Assembly (NCBI RefSeq): GCF_947495965.1 | Contig: NZ_CANMBB010000002.1 | Location: forward strand, 1 to 64,000 | From: an uncultured Maribacter sp. | GTDB taxonomy: Bacteria > Bacteroidota > Bacteroidia > Flavobacteriales > Flavobacteriaceae | DNA: 64,000 nt | Reading direction: 5' to 3' | Translations under genes and position numbers: made by a program | The notes under the pieces: generated by a model | Databases searched by the model: none | Told to the model about the DNA's origin: nothing | Seen by the model: the letters and a program-made list of their open reading frames with translations, nothing else | In this document: positions 54,069 through 63,939 of the stretch, piece by piece | Layout of the letters: every line of letters begins with the position of its first letter | Numbering within the stretch: the stretch's first letter is position 1

Positions 54069-54121
54069 TAGAAAAACTGAAAGTTGTTTTGCTATTACCG
54101 ACTAGTTTTAAAATATAAAAA

Positions 54122-54838
54122 ATGAAATTAGATATATTAGTTTTTGGTGCACACCCAGATGATGCAGAGTTAGGAGCAGGAGGCACTATAGCAAAGGCAA
54201 TAGCAAGTGGAAAAAAAGTTGGTATTGTAGATCTTACAAGAGGAGAATTGGGTACAAGAGGTTCTGCTGAAATAAGAGATAAAGAAGCCGCTAAGGCAGG
54301 AGAAATTTTAGGTATTGCAGTTCGTGTTAATTTAGGATTTGCCGATGGTTTTTTTGTAAATAACAAAGAGCACCAATTACAAATTATAAAGCAAATTAGA
54401 ACGTATACTCCAGAAATTGTTTTATGTAATGCTATTGATGATAGGCATATAGATCATGGAAAAGGAAGTAAATTAGTAAGTGATGCTTGTTTTTTAAGTG
54501 GTTTGGTAAAAATAGAAACCAAAATAGAAGGTAAAAATCAAGAACCTTGGCGACCAAAAAATGTATATCATTATATACAATGGAAAAACATATCTCCTGA
54601 TTTTGTTGTAGATATTACTGGTTATGTAGATACTAAAATGGAATCTATAAAAGCATACGCTTCACAATTTTATGACCCAAATAGTGAGGAGCCAGAGACT
54701 CCAATAACAAGCAAGAATTTTTTTGAAAGTGTAGATTATAGAGCAAGAGATTTAGGAAGATTAATTGGAGTTAATCATGCAGAGGGTTTTACAGTAGAAA
54801 GAGTTATAGGGGTAGATAATTTAGATGCTATTTTTTAA
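54122..54838 (+). CDS. bshB1: bacillithiol biosynthesis deacetylase BshB1
   Basis: A 238-residue LmbE-family zinc deacetylase. Zinc motif AHPDDAELGAGG (9-20), DDRHIDHG, and C-terminal FFESVDYRARDLGR typical of BshB1. It removes acetyl from GlcNAc-malate in the bacillithiol pathway (known in Bacteroidota). Its stop overlaps, by 4 bp, the convergent histidine kinase stop. bshA and bshC are not in this window. Confidence 0.92.
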   Translation: MKLDILVFGAHPDDAELGAGGTIAKAIASGKKVGIVDLTRGELGTRGSAEIRDKEAAKAGEILGIAVRVNLGFADGFFVNNKEHQLQIIKQIRTYTPEIVLCNAIDDRHIDHGKGSKLVSDACFLSGLVKIETKIEGKNQEPWRPKNVYHYIQWKNISPDFVVDITGYVDTKMESIKAYASQFYDPNSEEPETPITSKNFFESVDYRARDLGRLIGVNHAEGFTVERVIGVDNLDAIF

Positions 54839-56925
54839 GCAATTTGTTTATATTCTTTTTTTGTTTTTGGCACTGTAAAATAAAAACAAGAGCCTTTTCC
54901 TAAAGTACTTGTTACCCATATTTTACCGCCATTTTTTTCTACCATTTCTTTACATAAGGAAAGCCCTAATCCTGTACCTTTTTCATTATTGGTGCCATAA
55001 GTTGTAATATTAGAATTTTTGTTAAAAATTGTTTCCTGCATATTAACACTCATACCAACACCAGTATCTTTTACAAAAATTTCCCAAGCATTTCTTTTTT
55101 GCATAGAACCTATAGTAATAGTTCCTTTTTCTGGTGTAAATTTCAGAGCATTACTTATTAAATTTCGTATTACAATATCTATTTGGTTTTTATCTGCCCA
55201 CGAATATGTTTTTGGAGGTAATTGATTTATTAGGTTTATAGATTTTGCATGTGCAGTTTCAGATAACAAATTAATATTTTCTGAAACTAAGTTTTCTAAG
55301 CATACTTCAGAAGGTTTTAATACTGCACCATTCATTTGAGATTGCCCCCAAGATAGTAAGTTGTTTAATGTAAAGGAAATATGGTCTATGTCAGATTTTA
55401 GCTTAGGTACAAAACCTAAAAAATCTTCTTGTCCAATTTCGCCATCTTTAAATAATTTTAGTAAGCCTTGAAAAGCTCCAATTGGCCCTCTTAAATCGTG
55501 TCCAATAATTGAAAAAAGTTTATCCTTAGTAGAATTTATTTCTCGTAAGTTGATCTCTTTTTTTTCTAAATCTTTCTTTTTAGTATTTAATTCTAGATTT
55601 AATTTCTTTTGTATTTTTTCATTCCTTTTAATAATAAAACTTATTACTACAAAAATAAGAAGGATGGATAAAGCATAGTATACATAGTTTTTCTGCTTTG
55701 CAATTGCTTTTTCACTGGAAAGTATTAATTCTTCCTTTTGTCTTTCATGCTCAATTTTTGTTTTAAGCATTGTTAAACTTGTTTGGTTTTCATTTCTAGA
55801 CAGTGTATCCGATATTTTTTGAAAAAGCTCATGGTATGTTAAAGCTTGAGCGTAATCTTTTTTATTTTTATTTATCTTATATAATACTTTTGCGCATTCT
55901 TGTATTCCTTCCTTAAATTGTAATTGATTTGATAATTTAAAAGCATTTTGAGCATATACTTGAGAGATACTGTCTTTTTTTTGGCCTAAATAAGCTTCAG
56001 ACATACCATTAAGAAGGCTTATTTTGCCTCTAACATCTTGTAGTGACTTATGAAGCATTTCACTTTGTTTATACCAATAAAGAGCCCATTTGTATTTGTT
56101 TTGTTTTAAATAAATTTTCCCCTTTATTTCATATGCATAGGCAAGCCAATCCATAATTTTCTTTTTCTCAAATATTGCAACACTTTGGTTTATATTAAAC
56201 ATTGCATATTCTAATTCTCCCATGTCTGCATAGGCAGAAGCCATATTACTCATTGTTTCGGCAGAGAAAATTGGGTTTTTTAACTCTTCATTTATTTTTT
56301 TTACTTTTTTAAAGAAAAATAAACCTTGGGTATAATCTTTTTGACTTATATAAAGATTAGCTATATTTTCATTTATGATGGATAACATTTTTTTGTTAGC
56401 AGTTGTAGTTGCTAATTCTTCTGCTTCTAAGTATCCACTAAGTGCCATTGCATAATCCCCTAAATATGTGTATTCACCAGAAAGATTATTTTGAGACCGT
56501 ATAATTTTTTTAGAATCTTCTATTTCTTTTGAAACATGTAAAGCCTTTTTAAAATACTCAATACCTTTTTTATGAGCACCTTGGTCAGAGTAATAAATTC
56601 CTATTGCTATTAATGAATTAATTTTGCCAGAATTGTAATTTGCTTCATTACTATACTTTAATGCAGTTTTAGATATTTGTAATAAACTATCGGTGTTATA
56701 ATATCTTAATTCATTTCCTAATTTATTTAATAATGAAATGTATAAAGTATCTTTTGTATTAAAATCACTTTTTAATTTTGCAGCATTTATTACTTTTTCT
56801 AAACTATCACGAACCGTTTGTTGTGCGCTTCCAGTTAGGATAAATAAAAGTAGTACCGTAAGTAAAATTTTACGGATTATTTGTTGGGGAAAACTGTTCT
56901 TTAATGGAGTACAGTTTTTAGTCAT
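54835..56925 (-). CDS. TPR-containing sensor histidine kinase (copy 1)
   Basis: A 696-residue protein: signal/TM, then TPR-like repeats over about residues 60-380, a TM helix (about 410-430), coiled coil, and a kinase domain with H-box FSIIGHDLRGPI (His476), N-box, G1 DTGVGM and G2 GTGLGLSLCKEM. No response regulator gene adjoins it. It is paralogous to 57072-59135 with the histidine at the same residue number. The signal is probably protein-protein contact through the TPR part. Confidence 0.93.
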   Translation of the reverse strand: MTKNCTPLKNSFPQQIIRKILLTVLLLFILTGSAQQTVRDSLEKVINAAKLKSDFNTKDTLYISLLNKLGNELRYYNTDSLLQISKTALKYSNEANYNSGKINSLIAIGIYYSDQGAHKKGIEYFKKALHVSKEIEDSKKIIRSQNNLSGEYTYLGDYAMALSGYLEAEELATTTANKKMLSIINENIANLYISQKDYTQGLFFFKKVKKINEELKNPIFSAETMSNMASAYADMGELEYAMFNINQSVAIFEKKKIMDWLAYAYEIKGKIYLKQNKYKWALYWYKQSEMLHKSLQDVRGKISLLNGMSEAYLGQKKDSISQVYAQNAFKLSNQLQFKEGIQECAKVLYKINKNKKDYAQALTYHELFQKISDTLSRNENQTSLTMLKTKIEHERQKEELILSSEKAIAKQKNYVYYALSILLIFVVISFIIKRNEKIQKKLNLELNTKKKDLEKKEINLREINSTKDKLFSIIGHDLRGPIGAFQGLLKLFKDGEIGQEDFLGFVPKLKSDIDHISFTLNNLLSWGQSQMNGAVLKPSEVCLENLVSENINLLSETAHAKSINLINQLPPKTYSWADKNQIDIVIRNLISNALKFTPEKGTITIGSMQKRNAWEIFVKDTGVGMSVNMQETIFNKNSNITTYGTNNEKGTGLGLSLCKEMVEKNGGKIWVTSTLGKGSCFYFTVPKTKKEYKQIA

Positions 56926-57071
56926 GGTTTCTTAATATATTAAGAAAATAAAATTACCATGATACGCAGTGGTTTGCTAATAAATGTTGTGAAACATCAT
57001 ATTTTGTGTGTTTTATCTTGTAAAACATGTATTTTGTCGATGTTTTGAAGATTTGCAGTATTCTTATAGGT

Positions 57072-59135
57072 TTATTCTTTTTTTAAATTAGGCATGCTAA
57101 AAGCAAAAGTGCTACCCTTATTTTCTTCGCTTTTAACCCAGATTTTTCCATTGTTTAATTCTATCATTTCTTTGCATAAAGATAAACCTAAACCTGTGCC
57201 TTTTTCATTAGAAGTGCCATATGTAGAAAAATGTTTTCTTTCATTAAAAAGCTTATCAATATCTTCTTTTTTTATCCCTTTTCCAGTATCCGAAATAAAG
57301 ACCTGAACTTCTTTATTTGTATTTTTAGAACTAATTTTAATTGAACCGCCTGCTTCAGTAAATTTAATAGCATTATTTAATATATTTCTAAAAACTAAAT
57401 CTATGTGATTTTCATCTGCAAAAGCATTACAATTTTCGGGAATTTCTAAAGAAATATTTAATTTTTTTTTGTTAATTCTATCAGAGAATAATTTTACGTT
57501 ATTAGCAGCAATTTCATTTAAATTTATTTTTTTTGAAAAAACTTTAGAACCTTGCATTTGCGTTTGTCCCCACGTTAATAGATTATTTAATGTAAAATGA
57601 ATATGCTCTACATCATTTTTTAATTTTGGTATAAAACGTTTAATGATAGATTCTTCTTCAGTTGCTTCTAGTAATTGTTTTAAAGATGAAATAGGTCCTC
57701 TTAAATCATGCCCTATGATAGAGAATAATTTATCTTTAGTACTATTAATTTTTTTTAATTCTTTCTCATTAAAGGCTAAGATTTCATTTTTTACTTTTAG
57801 TGCTTCACTTAATTTTTTCTGGGTATTTAAATTTCTAATAATTAACGATGCTATAATAAATAAAATAAACAATGTAATTAATGAGAAATAAAGTAAATTC
57901 TTTTGCTTGTTAACTTTAGTGTTGTTTTCATTAATTAATTTTCGTTGTTCATGTTTATGTTGATTTTCAATATCTAACAACGCAATACCTATTACTTGTT
58001 CATTTTTAGAAAGAGAATCGGACATTTTTTTAAAAAGACGATGATATTTTAATGCATTAGTGTCATCATCTAATTTTTCATAGATTAATGACAAACTCTC
58101 AGCAGATTTAGATATCCCTATTGGGTATCTTATTTCTTCCGCTAACTTGCAGGCTCTTATAGCAAATTCTTTTCCTAGAGCAATATTGTTTTTTTCTATA
58201 TATAATTTTGCCATAGAATTATATAAATCCATAACCCCAATGTCATAGTTTGTAGAAAGTTGAATAGGTTCACTTTTTTTATACCAAATTAAAGCATCAT
58301 CATGTTTTTTTTCTTTTAAAAGAATATCTCCCTTAAGCATATAAGCATAACCTAACCATTCGTATAAATCATTATCCTCTACAATTTTTATCCCTTTGTT
58401 TATTGAAGTAGTAGCTTGGTCTAAATCATTTAAGCCAATATATGCTCTAGTCATATTACACATGGTTATACCAATTGATGTGGAATCCTTTATTTTAGTA
58501 GCTAAAACATTTGCCTTATTAAAATATTTAAGAGCTCTACGGTATAGTTTTTTGTGACTATACGTGACAGCAATATTTTGATATATAGTAAGTAAGTACT
58601 GTTTATTTTTAATTTTTTCTGCTAATACTTTTCCTTTTAAATATTCTTTTAATGCTTTAGAACTGTCTCCAGAATGGTCATATTCAATTGCATAATGATT
58701 ACTTACTTCTAATAAAAGGGTAGTGTCTTTGGTTTTTAAAGCAATTTTTTTTGCGTTTTTCAGGTATTTAAAGACTAATGTATCTTTTCCTTTTTCTAAA
58801 TAATAGTTACTTAAACCTATATATGCATAACCTTTTCCTTTATCGTAATTAATAGCATTACTATATTCTAAAATTTTATTTGATATGGTTAGCAGCGTGT
58901 CTGATGTAGAATACGTATATTCAATTGCTAACTTATTTAATAAGTTAGTGTAAACAGTATCCTTTACAGTAAAATCTTTTTTATTCTCTTGTTCTTTAAT
59001 TAGGTTTAATAAACTATCTTTTTTTATATTATTTATTTGAGAATAAATACAGGAAGTATTAAAAAGAGATATAAAAGTCCAGAAAAATACTTTTATGTAA
59101 AGTAGCGACTTAAAAAAATGCTTTAAGTTATTCAT
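57072..59135 (-). CDS. TPR-containing sensor histidine kinase (copy 2)
   Basis: A 687-residue protein with the same architecture as copy 1: TPR region, TM helix (about 415-435), kinase with H-box FSIIGHDLRGPI, N-box DLVFRNILNNAIKFTEAGG, DTGKGI and GTGLGLSLCKEM. I chose the ATG at 59135 over one at 59192 because it puts the histidine at 476, as in copy 1, and makes a normal signal segment. It lies 147 bp upstream of copy 1 on the same strand. No receiver gene is near. Confidence 0.92.
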   Translation of the reverse strand: MNNLKHFFKSLLYIKVFFWTFISLFNTSCIYSQINNIKKDSLLNLIKEQENKKDFTVKDTVYTNLLNKLAIEYTYSTSDTLLTISNKILEYSNAINYDKGKGYAYIGLSNYYLEKGKDTLVFKYLKNAKKIALKTKDTTLLLEVSNHYAIEYDHSGDSSKALKEYLKGKVLAEKIKNKQYLLTIYQNIAVTYSHKKLYRRALKYFNKANVLATKIKDSTSIGITMCNMTRAYIGLNDLDQATTSINKGIKIVEDNDLYEWLGYAYMLKGDILLKEKKHDDALIWYKKSEPIQLSTNYDIGVMDLYNSMAKLYIEKNNIALGKEFAIRACKLAEEIRYPIGISKSAESLSLIYEKLDDDTNALKYHRLFKKMSDSLSKNEQVIGIALLDIENQHKHEQRKLINENNTKVNKQKNLLYFSLITLFILFIIASLIIRNLNTQKKLSEALKVKNEILAFNEKELKKINSTKDKLFSIIGHDLRGPISSLKQLLEATEEESIIKRFIPKLKNDVEHIHFTLNNLLTWGQTQMQGSKVFSKKINLNEIAANNVKLFSDRINKKKLNISLEIPENCNAFADENHIDLVFRNILNNAIKFTEAGGSIKISSKNTNKEVQVFISDTGKGIKKEDIDKLFNERKHFSTYGTSNEKGTGLGLSLCKEMIELNNGKIWVKSEENKGSTFAFSMPNLKKE

Positions 59136-59326
59136 TGTTAGAATTTTGCGTAATTTTAAAAATGATTCAATAAATGTCGCTATAGAATTCACTTATAATA
59201 ATGTAGTTATTTACCTTACAAGTTAACAATATTAAGTAATTATTACTAGTGCTTTTTCTCATTTTTTTATTTAGTTTATTTTGATAGATTAAATAAAAAA
59301 AATTATCTTCGCACTCGCTTACAAAT

Positions 59327-59401
59327 GGTGGTTGTAGCTCAGCTGGTTAGAGCATCGGTTTGTGGTACCGAGGGTCGCGGGTTCGAATCCCGTCTTCCAC
59401 C
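59327..59401 (+). tRNA. tRNA-His (anticodon GTG)
   Basis: A cloverleaf with D-arm GCTC-AGCTGGTTA-GAGC, anticodon stem TCGGT/ACCGA around TTGTGGT, variable GGGTC, T-arm GCGGG-TTCGAAT-CCCGT. The G at 59327 can be the special G-1 opposite C73. The acceptor stem (GTGGTTG with CTTCCAC) has two T-T mismatches at 5-68 and 6-67. No CCA is encoded. A terminator follows after 9 bp. Confidence 0.93.
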
Positions 59402-59410
59402 CTAAAAGCA

Positions 59411-59442
59411 AAAGCCTTATCATATTTGATAAGGCTTTTTTT
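59411..59442. terminator. intrinsic terminator after tRNA-His
   Basis: AAAGCCTTATCA and TGATAAGGCTTT pair exactly around TATT, then T-run. It can also serve the leftward M28 gene. Confidence 0.9.
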
Positions 59443-59460
59443 ATTTGTATGGTCTTAAGC

Positions 59461-61020
59461 TTATTTAGCTGTTTTATCTACTACTAAGCGTTTTTCTCTA
59501 TTAGCAATTTCCCAAGCAGTATAAAAAATTAATCTAGTTCTATTCTCTAATAAATCATAATTAATTTTGTCAGGAGTATCGGTTGGTTTATGATAATCAT
59601 CATGTGTACCATTAAAGTAAAATATAATTGGAATATTATTTTTTGCAAAATTGTAATGATCGCTTCGGTAATAAAAACGATTTGGATCATTTTCATCATT
59701 ATACGTGTAATCTAATTCAATATTAGTGTACTTTTTATTCACTTCCTCAGAAAGGTTGTGCAAATCGGTACTTAATTTGTCTGATCCAATTAGGTAAATA
59801 TAATTTCTGTTTCCTTCTCTTTTAGGATCTATTCTACCAATCATGTCTACATTTAAGTTAGCTACGGTGTTTTCTAGTGGGAAAATAGGATTAAAGTCAG
59901 TATAATATTGTGACCCTAATAACCCTTTTTCTTCTCCTGTAACATGTAAAAAGACAATTGACCTTTTTGGGCCTTGCCCTAACTTTTCGGCTTTTTTAAA
60001 TGCTTCTGCTATTTCTAGGAGTGCTACGGTACCAGAACCATCATCATCTGCACCATTATTAATTTCTCCTTTTGGAGTTACGCCAATATGATCTAAATGG
60101 GAAGAAATAACAATATATTCTTCTGGCTTTTCAGAACCTTTTAATATTGCTACTACATTTTCAGAATTTAATGCGTCATCTGTACTAGCAACTTGTATAG
60201 ATAGTGGGCTTTCCAAAATTTTAGGCACATTGTTACTTTCTATTTCTTGATAAATATTTTTTGCTAAAAAAGTGTCAATAAACAAACTTGAAAATTGTTT
60301 TTTATTTTTATCTATTACTTCCATGCGGCCACTATTGTTTTCCCTCATGAAATTAAATCTGCTTTTAAATCTATTATAGCTCAAAGAATCATAATAAAGA
60401 ACTCCTTTGGCACCTTTGTCTAGAGCTATCTTTATTTTTTTACCAATAGCTTCAGAGGCATTACTCCAGATAGATTTTTCTTTAGTCCCAGAAATAATAT
60501 AATTATTATCACTATCTATTGGCTCTCCAGATTTTAATAAAACAATTTTGTCTTTTACATCAATATTTTTATAGTCTGAGTAATTATCATCTTCTATGCC
60601 AAAACCAACATAAGTTATAGTACTAAAATTTAAATTTGCAGCATTAAAGGTAAGAACGTGCTCGCCTACATTGTAATCTTTATTGTTAAAAACTATTTTT
60701 CCTGATGGTACATTATTAAGTTTTAATGGGACATTTTGAAAATAATCTCCATCTTTTTTTGCTGCAGGAATACCAAGTTTCTCGTATTCATTCTTAATGT
60801 ATTCTACTGCTTTTTTTTGTCCAGGTTGCCCAGTTTCTCTCCCTTCGTATTCGTCCGAAGCATAAACGTATAAATGTTCTTTTAATTCATCCTCGGTAAT
60901 AGAAGCTGCAATTGTAGAAACATCTATTTCTTTTATGGATTTAGGTTCTTCTGTGACCGTTTTTTGCGATGTGTTGCATGCAAAAATGAGACCCATTGTA
61001 GAAAAAAGTATTTTTTTCAT
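59461..61020 (-). CDS. M28-family zinc metallopeptidase, lipoprotein with PA insert
   Basis: A 519-residue lipoprotein (lipobox GLIFAC, Cys15). A PA-like domain (about 115-290) interrupts the peptidase. Zinc ligands are seen in SSHLDHIG (His308), GADDDGSG (Asp325), TGEEKGLLGS (the Glu pair), NVDMIG (Asp) and RSDHYNF (His), as in M28 aminopeptidases. I chose ATG at 61020 since it starts the signal peptide; an upstream TTG/ATG at 61050 adds 10 residues. It cleaves N-terminal residues from peptides, probably in the periplasm. Confidence 0.92.
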   Translation of the reverse strand: MKKILFSTMGLIFACNTSQKTVTEEPKSIKEIDVSTIAASITEDELKEHLYVYASDEYEGRETGQPGQKKAVEYIKNEYEKLGIPAAKKDGDYFQNVPLKLNNVPSGKIVFNNKDYNVGEHVLTFNAANLNFSTITYVGFGIEDDNYSDYKNIDVKDKIVLLKSGEPIDSDNNYIISGTKEKSIWSNASEAIGKKIKIALDKGAKGVLYYDSLSYNRFKSRFNFMRENNSGRMEVIDKNKKQFSSLFIDTFLAKNIYQEIESNNVPKILESPLSIQVASTDDALNSENVVAILKGSEKPEEYIVISSHLDHIGVTPKGEINNGADDDGSGTVALLEIAEAFKKAEKLGQGPKRSIVFLHVTGEEKGLLGSQYYTDFNPIFPLENTVANLNVDMIGRIDPKREGNRNYIYLIGSDKLSTDLHNLSEEVNKKYTNIELDYTYNDENDPNRFYYRSDHYNFAKNNIPIIFYFNGTHDDYHKPTDTPDKINYDLLENRTRLIFYTAWEIANREKRLVVDKTAK

Positions 61021-61110
61021 ATAGCTATTAAGTTGTAAATTATGTATCACAAAAATACTTAAAAGTTTATGAAATTTTTGGATTCTACTTATTAGCTATT
61101 TTAGGTTTTT

Positions 61111-62793
61111 TTAATCTACTAAAGATTTAGCCTTTGCCCTTGTTTTTCTATGTTCTATTTTTTTAGTTAACCAATCTGGGTAATTTGTAGAATCTTCTGC
61201 TTCTAAAATAGTTAATTCTTGATCTGGTTGTGGTTTTCTTAAACTATCTGCTTCGCAATTTAGAATAATACTGGCAGTTTCTACTCCAGAATGTGCTGCA
61301 CCAGCTACACCGTGTGATAAGATACTGGCACCACATAAGTATAAATTATCTATCTCACTTTTTGGTTTATAAGCAAATGGGCCAATATGCATTAAACTTT
61401 TTTCTGTGCCATATACATTTCCTCTTGTGCTATTTACATAATACTCATTTGTAATGGGTGTGCCTAAATCTTGATGTATAATATGTTCTCTAATATTTGG
61501 AATAGCTTTTTCTAAACCATTTAGCATCTTTTGGGTTAATTTCTCTTTAAACTCTAAATATGCTTTTGAGCGTTGTTCATTTTCATTCTCAAATTCTTTA
61601 AAAGAATCATAATTTATATAAGTAATAACTTCTAAGGAGTGTTCTTTTCCATTATAACTAGATGGGTCTTTAAGTGTTGTACAGCTTATAAACATACCTT
61701 CAAAAGCATCCCCTTTTAAAATATCCTCCTTCATTAAGCCATCATAAAATTCATCGGCATCTTTATCTGGCATTAGCCAAATATTACCAGAATCTAGCCC
61801 CGCTTTTTTTACATCTAAATTTACCGTTAAGAAGAGCATTAAAGAAGTACAGGAATATTTAGTTTTACTTAGTTTCTTTTGAAGTTTTTGACTAATGTTT
61901 TCTTCCCCAATAAGTTTTAAATAGGTAATTCCTGGGTCTGCATTAGAAATAATATTTTTGGCATAAAGTTTTTCTCCATTTTCTAATTCTACACCTACCG
62001 CTTTTTTAATTTTGGAGTTTTCTTCTACTATAATTTTTTTAACACCTGTACTAGTACGAATTTTGCCATTGTGTTTTTTTAAAGCATTTGTTTTGGCTTT
62101 TATTAAAGCGCCACCGCCACCCATAGGGTAGTAACTACCATTAAAATAATGACTCATTAATGCACAATGCAAAGGAAAAGCTGCTTTTCTTGGTTGTAGC
62201 CCGTGATCTCCACATTGTACGTTAAGTATATTTTTAAGTAAAGGATCCTTAATATGCCAGTTTATTACGCGTTTAAGACTAAATAAACCATATTTACCCA
62301 TATGACGAGTGCGGTATGGAATAGTTATTTTTTGCCAAAAACCTTTAATATACGGAAGTGAATATATTTGTGTACTTACATTTTTTACTAAAGTTAAATA
62401 TTTAGCAATATTCTTTTTTTCTTTTGGGAAACGTTTTGCTAATCGTTCTTTTAACTCTTCTAGGTTAGAAGGATAGTCAAATTTTTCATCTCCTATCCAG
62501 CAATGTTCATAAGCATCAGGATTCATTCTAAAAAAAACAAGGTCGTTTGCTATGCCTAACCCTTTATATAAATCGCTGGTAGATTCTCCTTCCCCTAATA
62601 AGCCAATGTAGTGTACTCCAGGAGTAAACCTATGACCATTTAAATAAAAACTATGACACCAACCACCAGGAACATCATGCTTTTCTAGAACTAAAACTTT
62701 TTGCCCTTCTCTAGACAAACATATTGCAGCTGCTAAGCCACCAGCTCCGGAACCAATAATAATTGTATCCCAGTCTTGTTTATTTTTTTCCAA
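61111..62793 (-). CDS. CrtI/RetSat-like FAD oxidoreductase
   Basis: A 560-residue FAD protein of the phytoene desaturase/carotene isomerase/retinol saturase group. Dinucleotide motif IIGSGAGGLAAAICLSREG (11-29) and the typical EKHDVPGGWCHSF, then C-terminal YLCGASILSHGVAGAAHSGVE. It most resembles all-trans-retinol 13,14-reductase-like proteins; the substrate is unsure. It lies 1 bp after the GDSL gene. No crtB or crtY adjoins it. Confidence 0.88.
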   Translation of the reverse strand: MEKNKQDWDTIIIGSGAGGLAAAICLSREGQKVLVLEKHDVPGGWCHSFYLNGHRFTPGVHYIGLLGEGESTSDLYKGLGIANDLVFFRMNPDAYEHCWIGDEKFDYPSNLEELKERLAKRFPKEKKNIAKYLTLVKNVSTQIYSLPYIKGFWQKITIPYRTRHMGKYGLFSLKRVINWHIKDPLLKNILNVQCGDHGLQPRKAAFPLHCALMSHYFNGSYYPMGGGGALIKAKTNALKKHNGKIRTSTGVKKIIVEENSKIKKAVGVELENGEKLYAKNIISNADPGITYLKLIGEENISQKLQKKLSKTKYSCTSLMLFLTVNLDVKKAGLDSGNIWLMPDKDADEFYDGLMKEDILKGDAFEGMFISCTTLKDPSSYNGKEHSLEVITYINYDSFKEFENENEQRSKAYLEFKEKLTQKMLNGLEKAIPNIREHIIHQDLGTPITNEYYVNSTRGNVYGTEKSLMHIGPFAYKPKSEIDNLYLCGASILSHGVAGAAHSGVETASIILNCEADSLRKPQPDQELTILEAEDSTNYPDWLTKKIEHRKTRAKAKSLVD

Positions 62794-62794
62794 A

Positions 62795-63487
62795 TTATTT
62801 TTTTAGCGCTTCTTTAATTGCTTCTTTTACTAAAGGTTCCATAACAGCATAACCTTCTGCTGTTGGGTGTACTTCATCTTTTGCATATTTTTTTGGTAAA
62901 CCATTTCTATCATCAACCATAACAGAAAAATAATCTAAATAAATACAGTCATTTTCAAGAGCGTATTCTTTTATCATTTCGTTTAACGCAACAATTTTAT
63001 CTGCAGGTTTAATTTCTGGACTCCAAGGATATTTATAAGCTGGTAATGTAGAAGATAAAATTACTTTTATATTATTTGCTTTTGCAATTTCGGCCATTCC
63101 TTTAATATTATTAATAATCATATTTAAAGTAGATGGGCCAGTGTTGCCTGCAATATCATTTGTGCCTGCTAATAAAACAACAACTTTTGGATGTAATTCT
63201 ATTACATCTTGTCTAAAGCGCACTAACATTTGAGGTGTAGTTTGCCCGCTAATACCTCTATTTATGTATGGTTTTCCTTTAAAAAAATCTGGTCTTTTGT
63301 GTAGCCAACCAATGGTAATGGAGTTTCCCATAAAAACTACTCTGTCTTCATTTTCTAAAGTTGCTTTTATGGCTTCATTTTCTTTTTGAAAATGTTTTAA
63401 ATTTGCCCAATCTTCCGTTTGCGCTTTTGCCTTATTTATACCTAAGAATGCTAACATAATTATAATAAGGATTTTGAGATTTTTCAT
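62795..63487 (-). CDS. SGNH/GDSL-family hydrolase
   Basis: A 230-residue exported protein (signal ends KAKAQ). SGNH blocks: VFMGNSITIGW (Ser nucleophile), GISGQTTPQM (Gly), LLAGTNDIAGN (Asn) and DEVHPTAEGY (Asp and His). It is an esterase or acetyl-ester hydrolase; the substrate is unknown. Its ATG overlaps the stop of the upstream membrane protein gene (ATGA). Confidence 0.92.
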   Translation of the reverse strand: MKNLKILIIIMLAFLGINKAKAQTEDWANLKHFQKENEAIKATLENEDRVVFMGNSITIGWLHKRPDFFKGKPYINRGISGQTTPQMLVRFRQDVIELHPKVVVLLAGTNDIAGNTGPSTLNMIINNIKGMAEIAKANNIKVILSSTLPAYKYPWSPEIKPADKIVALNEMIKEYALENDCIYLDYFSVMVDDRNGLPKKYAKDEVHPTAEGYAVMEPLVKEAIKEALKK

Positions 63488-63939
63488 GATTCTAAAGCTT
63501 TTATATCCTCTTTGTTTAAGTTTAAATCTGCTTTTATTTTATTTAAAGAAGGCTTTTGAGAGAATAAATATGCAATTAAGGAAACAGCAATTACTAGAGG
63601 TAAAGCATTTGATGTAGTGTAAAAAGCAAATAACGCAAAAATAGCAGGAAGCTCAATAATCATAAACTTTACATGAGATGCCGACTTATATTTTTTTAAT
63701 TTTTCTTCTAAAGATAAGTTGGATGTTATTTTTGATAACATTTTTTTGGATAAAAACTGACTACCAAAATAACCAATAATAGCAATAATTGGTACCGCAT
63801 ATAAAAATGGGTTGTTAGAATCTGGTTGTGCTGTTATTTCTGAATTTTGCATATAAGCTATTACAGCAAAAAGTACTAGACCTAGTACTAAAGAAAGATG
63901 AAGAAATTTTAAGGTTTTTAAAAAGACTTTTGGTTGCAT
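63484..63939 (-). CDS. small membrane protein, function unknown
   Basis: A 151-residue protein with four probable helices (about 12-28, 44-62, 93-108 and 112-128) and a charged C-terminus (NKIKADLNLNKEDIKALES). No motif is recognised. It overlaps the GDSL gene by 4 bp (ATGA), so the two and the CrtI-like gene form an operon. The upstream 61 bp to the window end is A/T-rich and would carry the promoter. Confidence 0.78.
   Translation of the reverse strand: MQPKVFLKTLKFLHLSLVLGLVLFAVIAYMQNSEITAQPDSNNPFLYAVPIIAIIGYFGSQFLSKKMLSKITSNLSLEEKLKKYKSASHVKFMIIELPAIFALFAFYTTSNALPLVIAVSLIAYLFSQKPSLNKIKADLNLNKEDIKALES

Noticed and set aside
54835-59192. Hybrid two-component system
   Set aside because: Both kinases end after the G2 box; no receiver or AraC-type output domain is attached.
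61111-62793. Carotenoid gene cluster
   Set aside because: No crtB, crtY or crtZ is adjacent; neighbours are a GDSL hydrolase and a small membrane protein.
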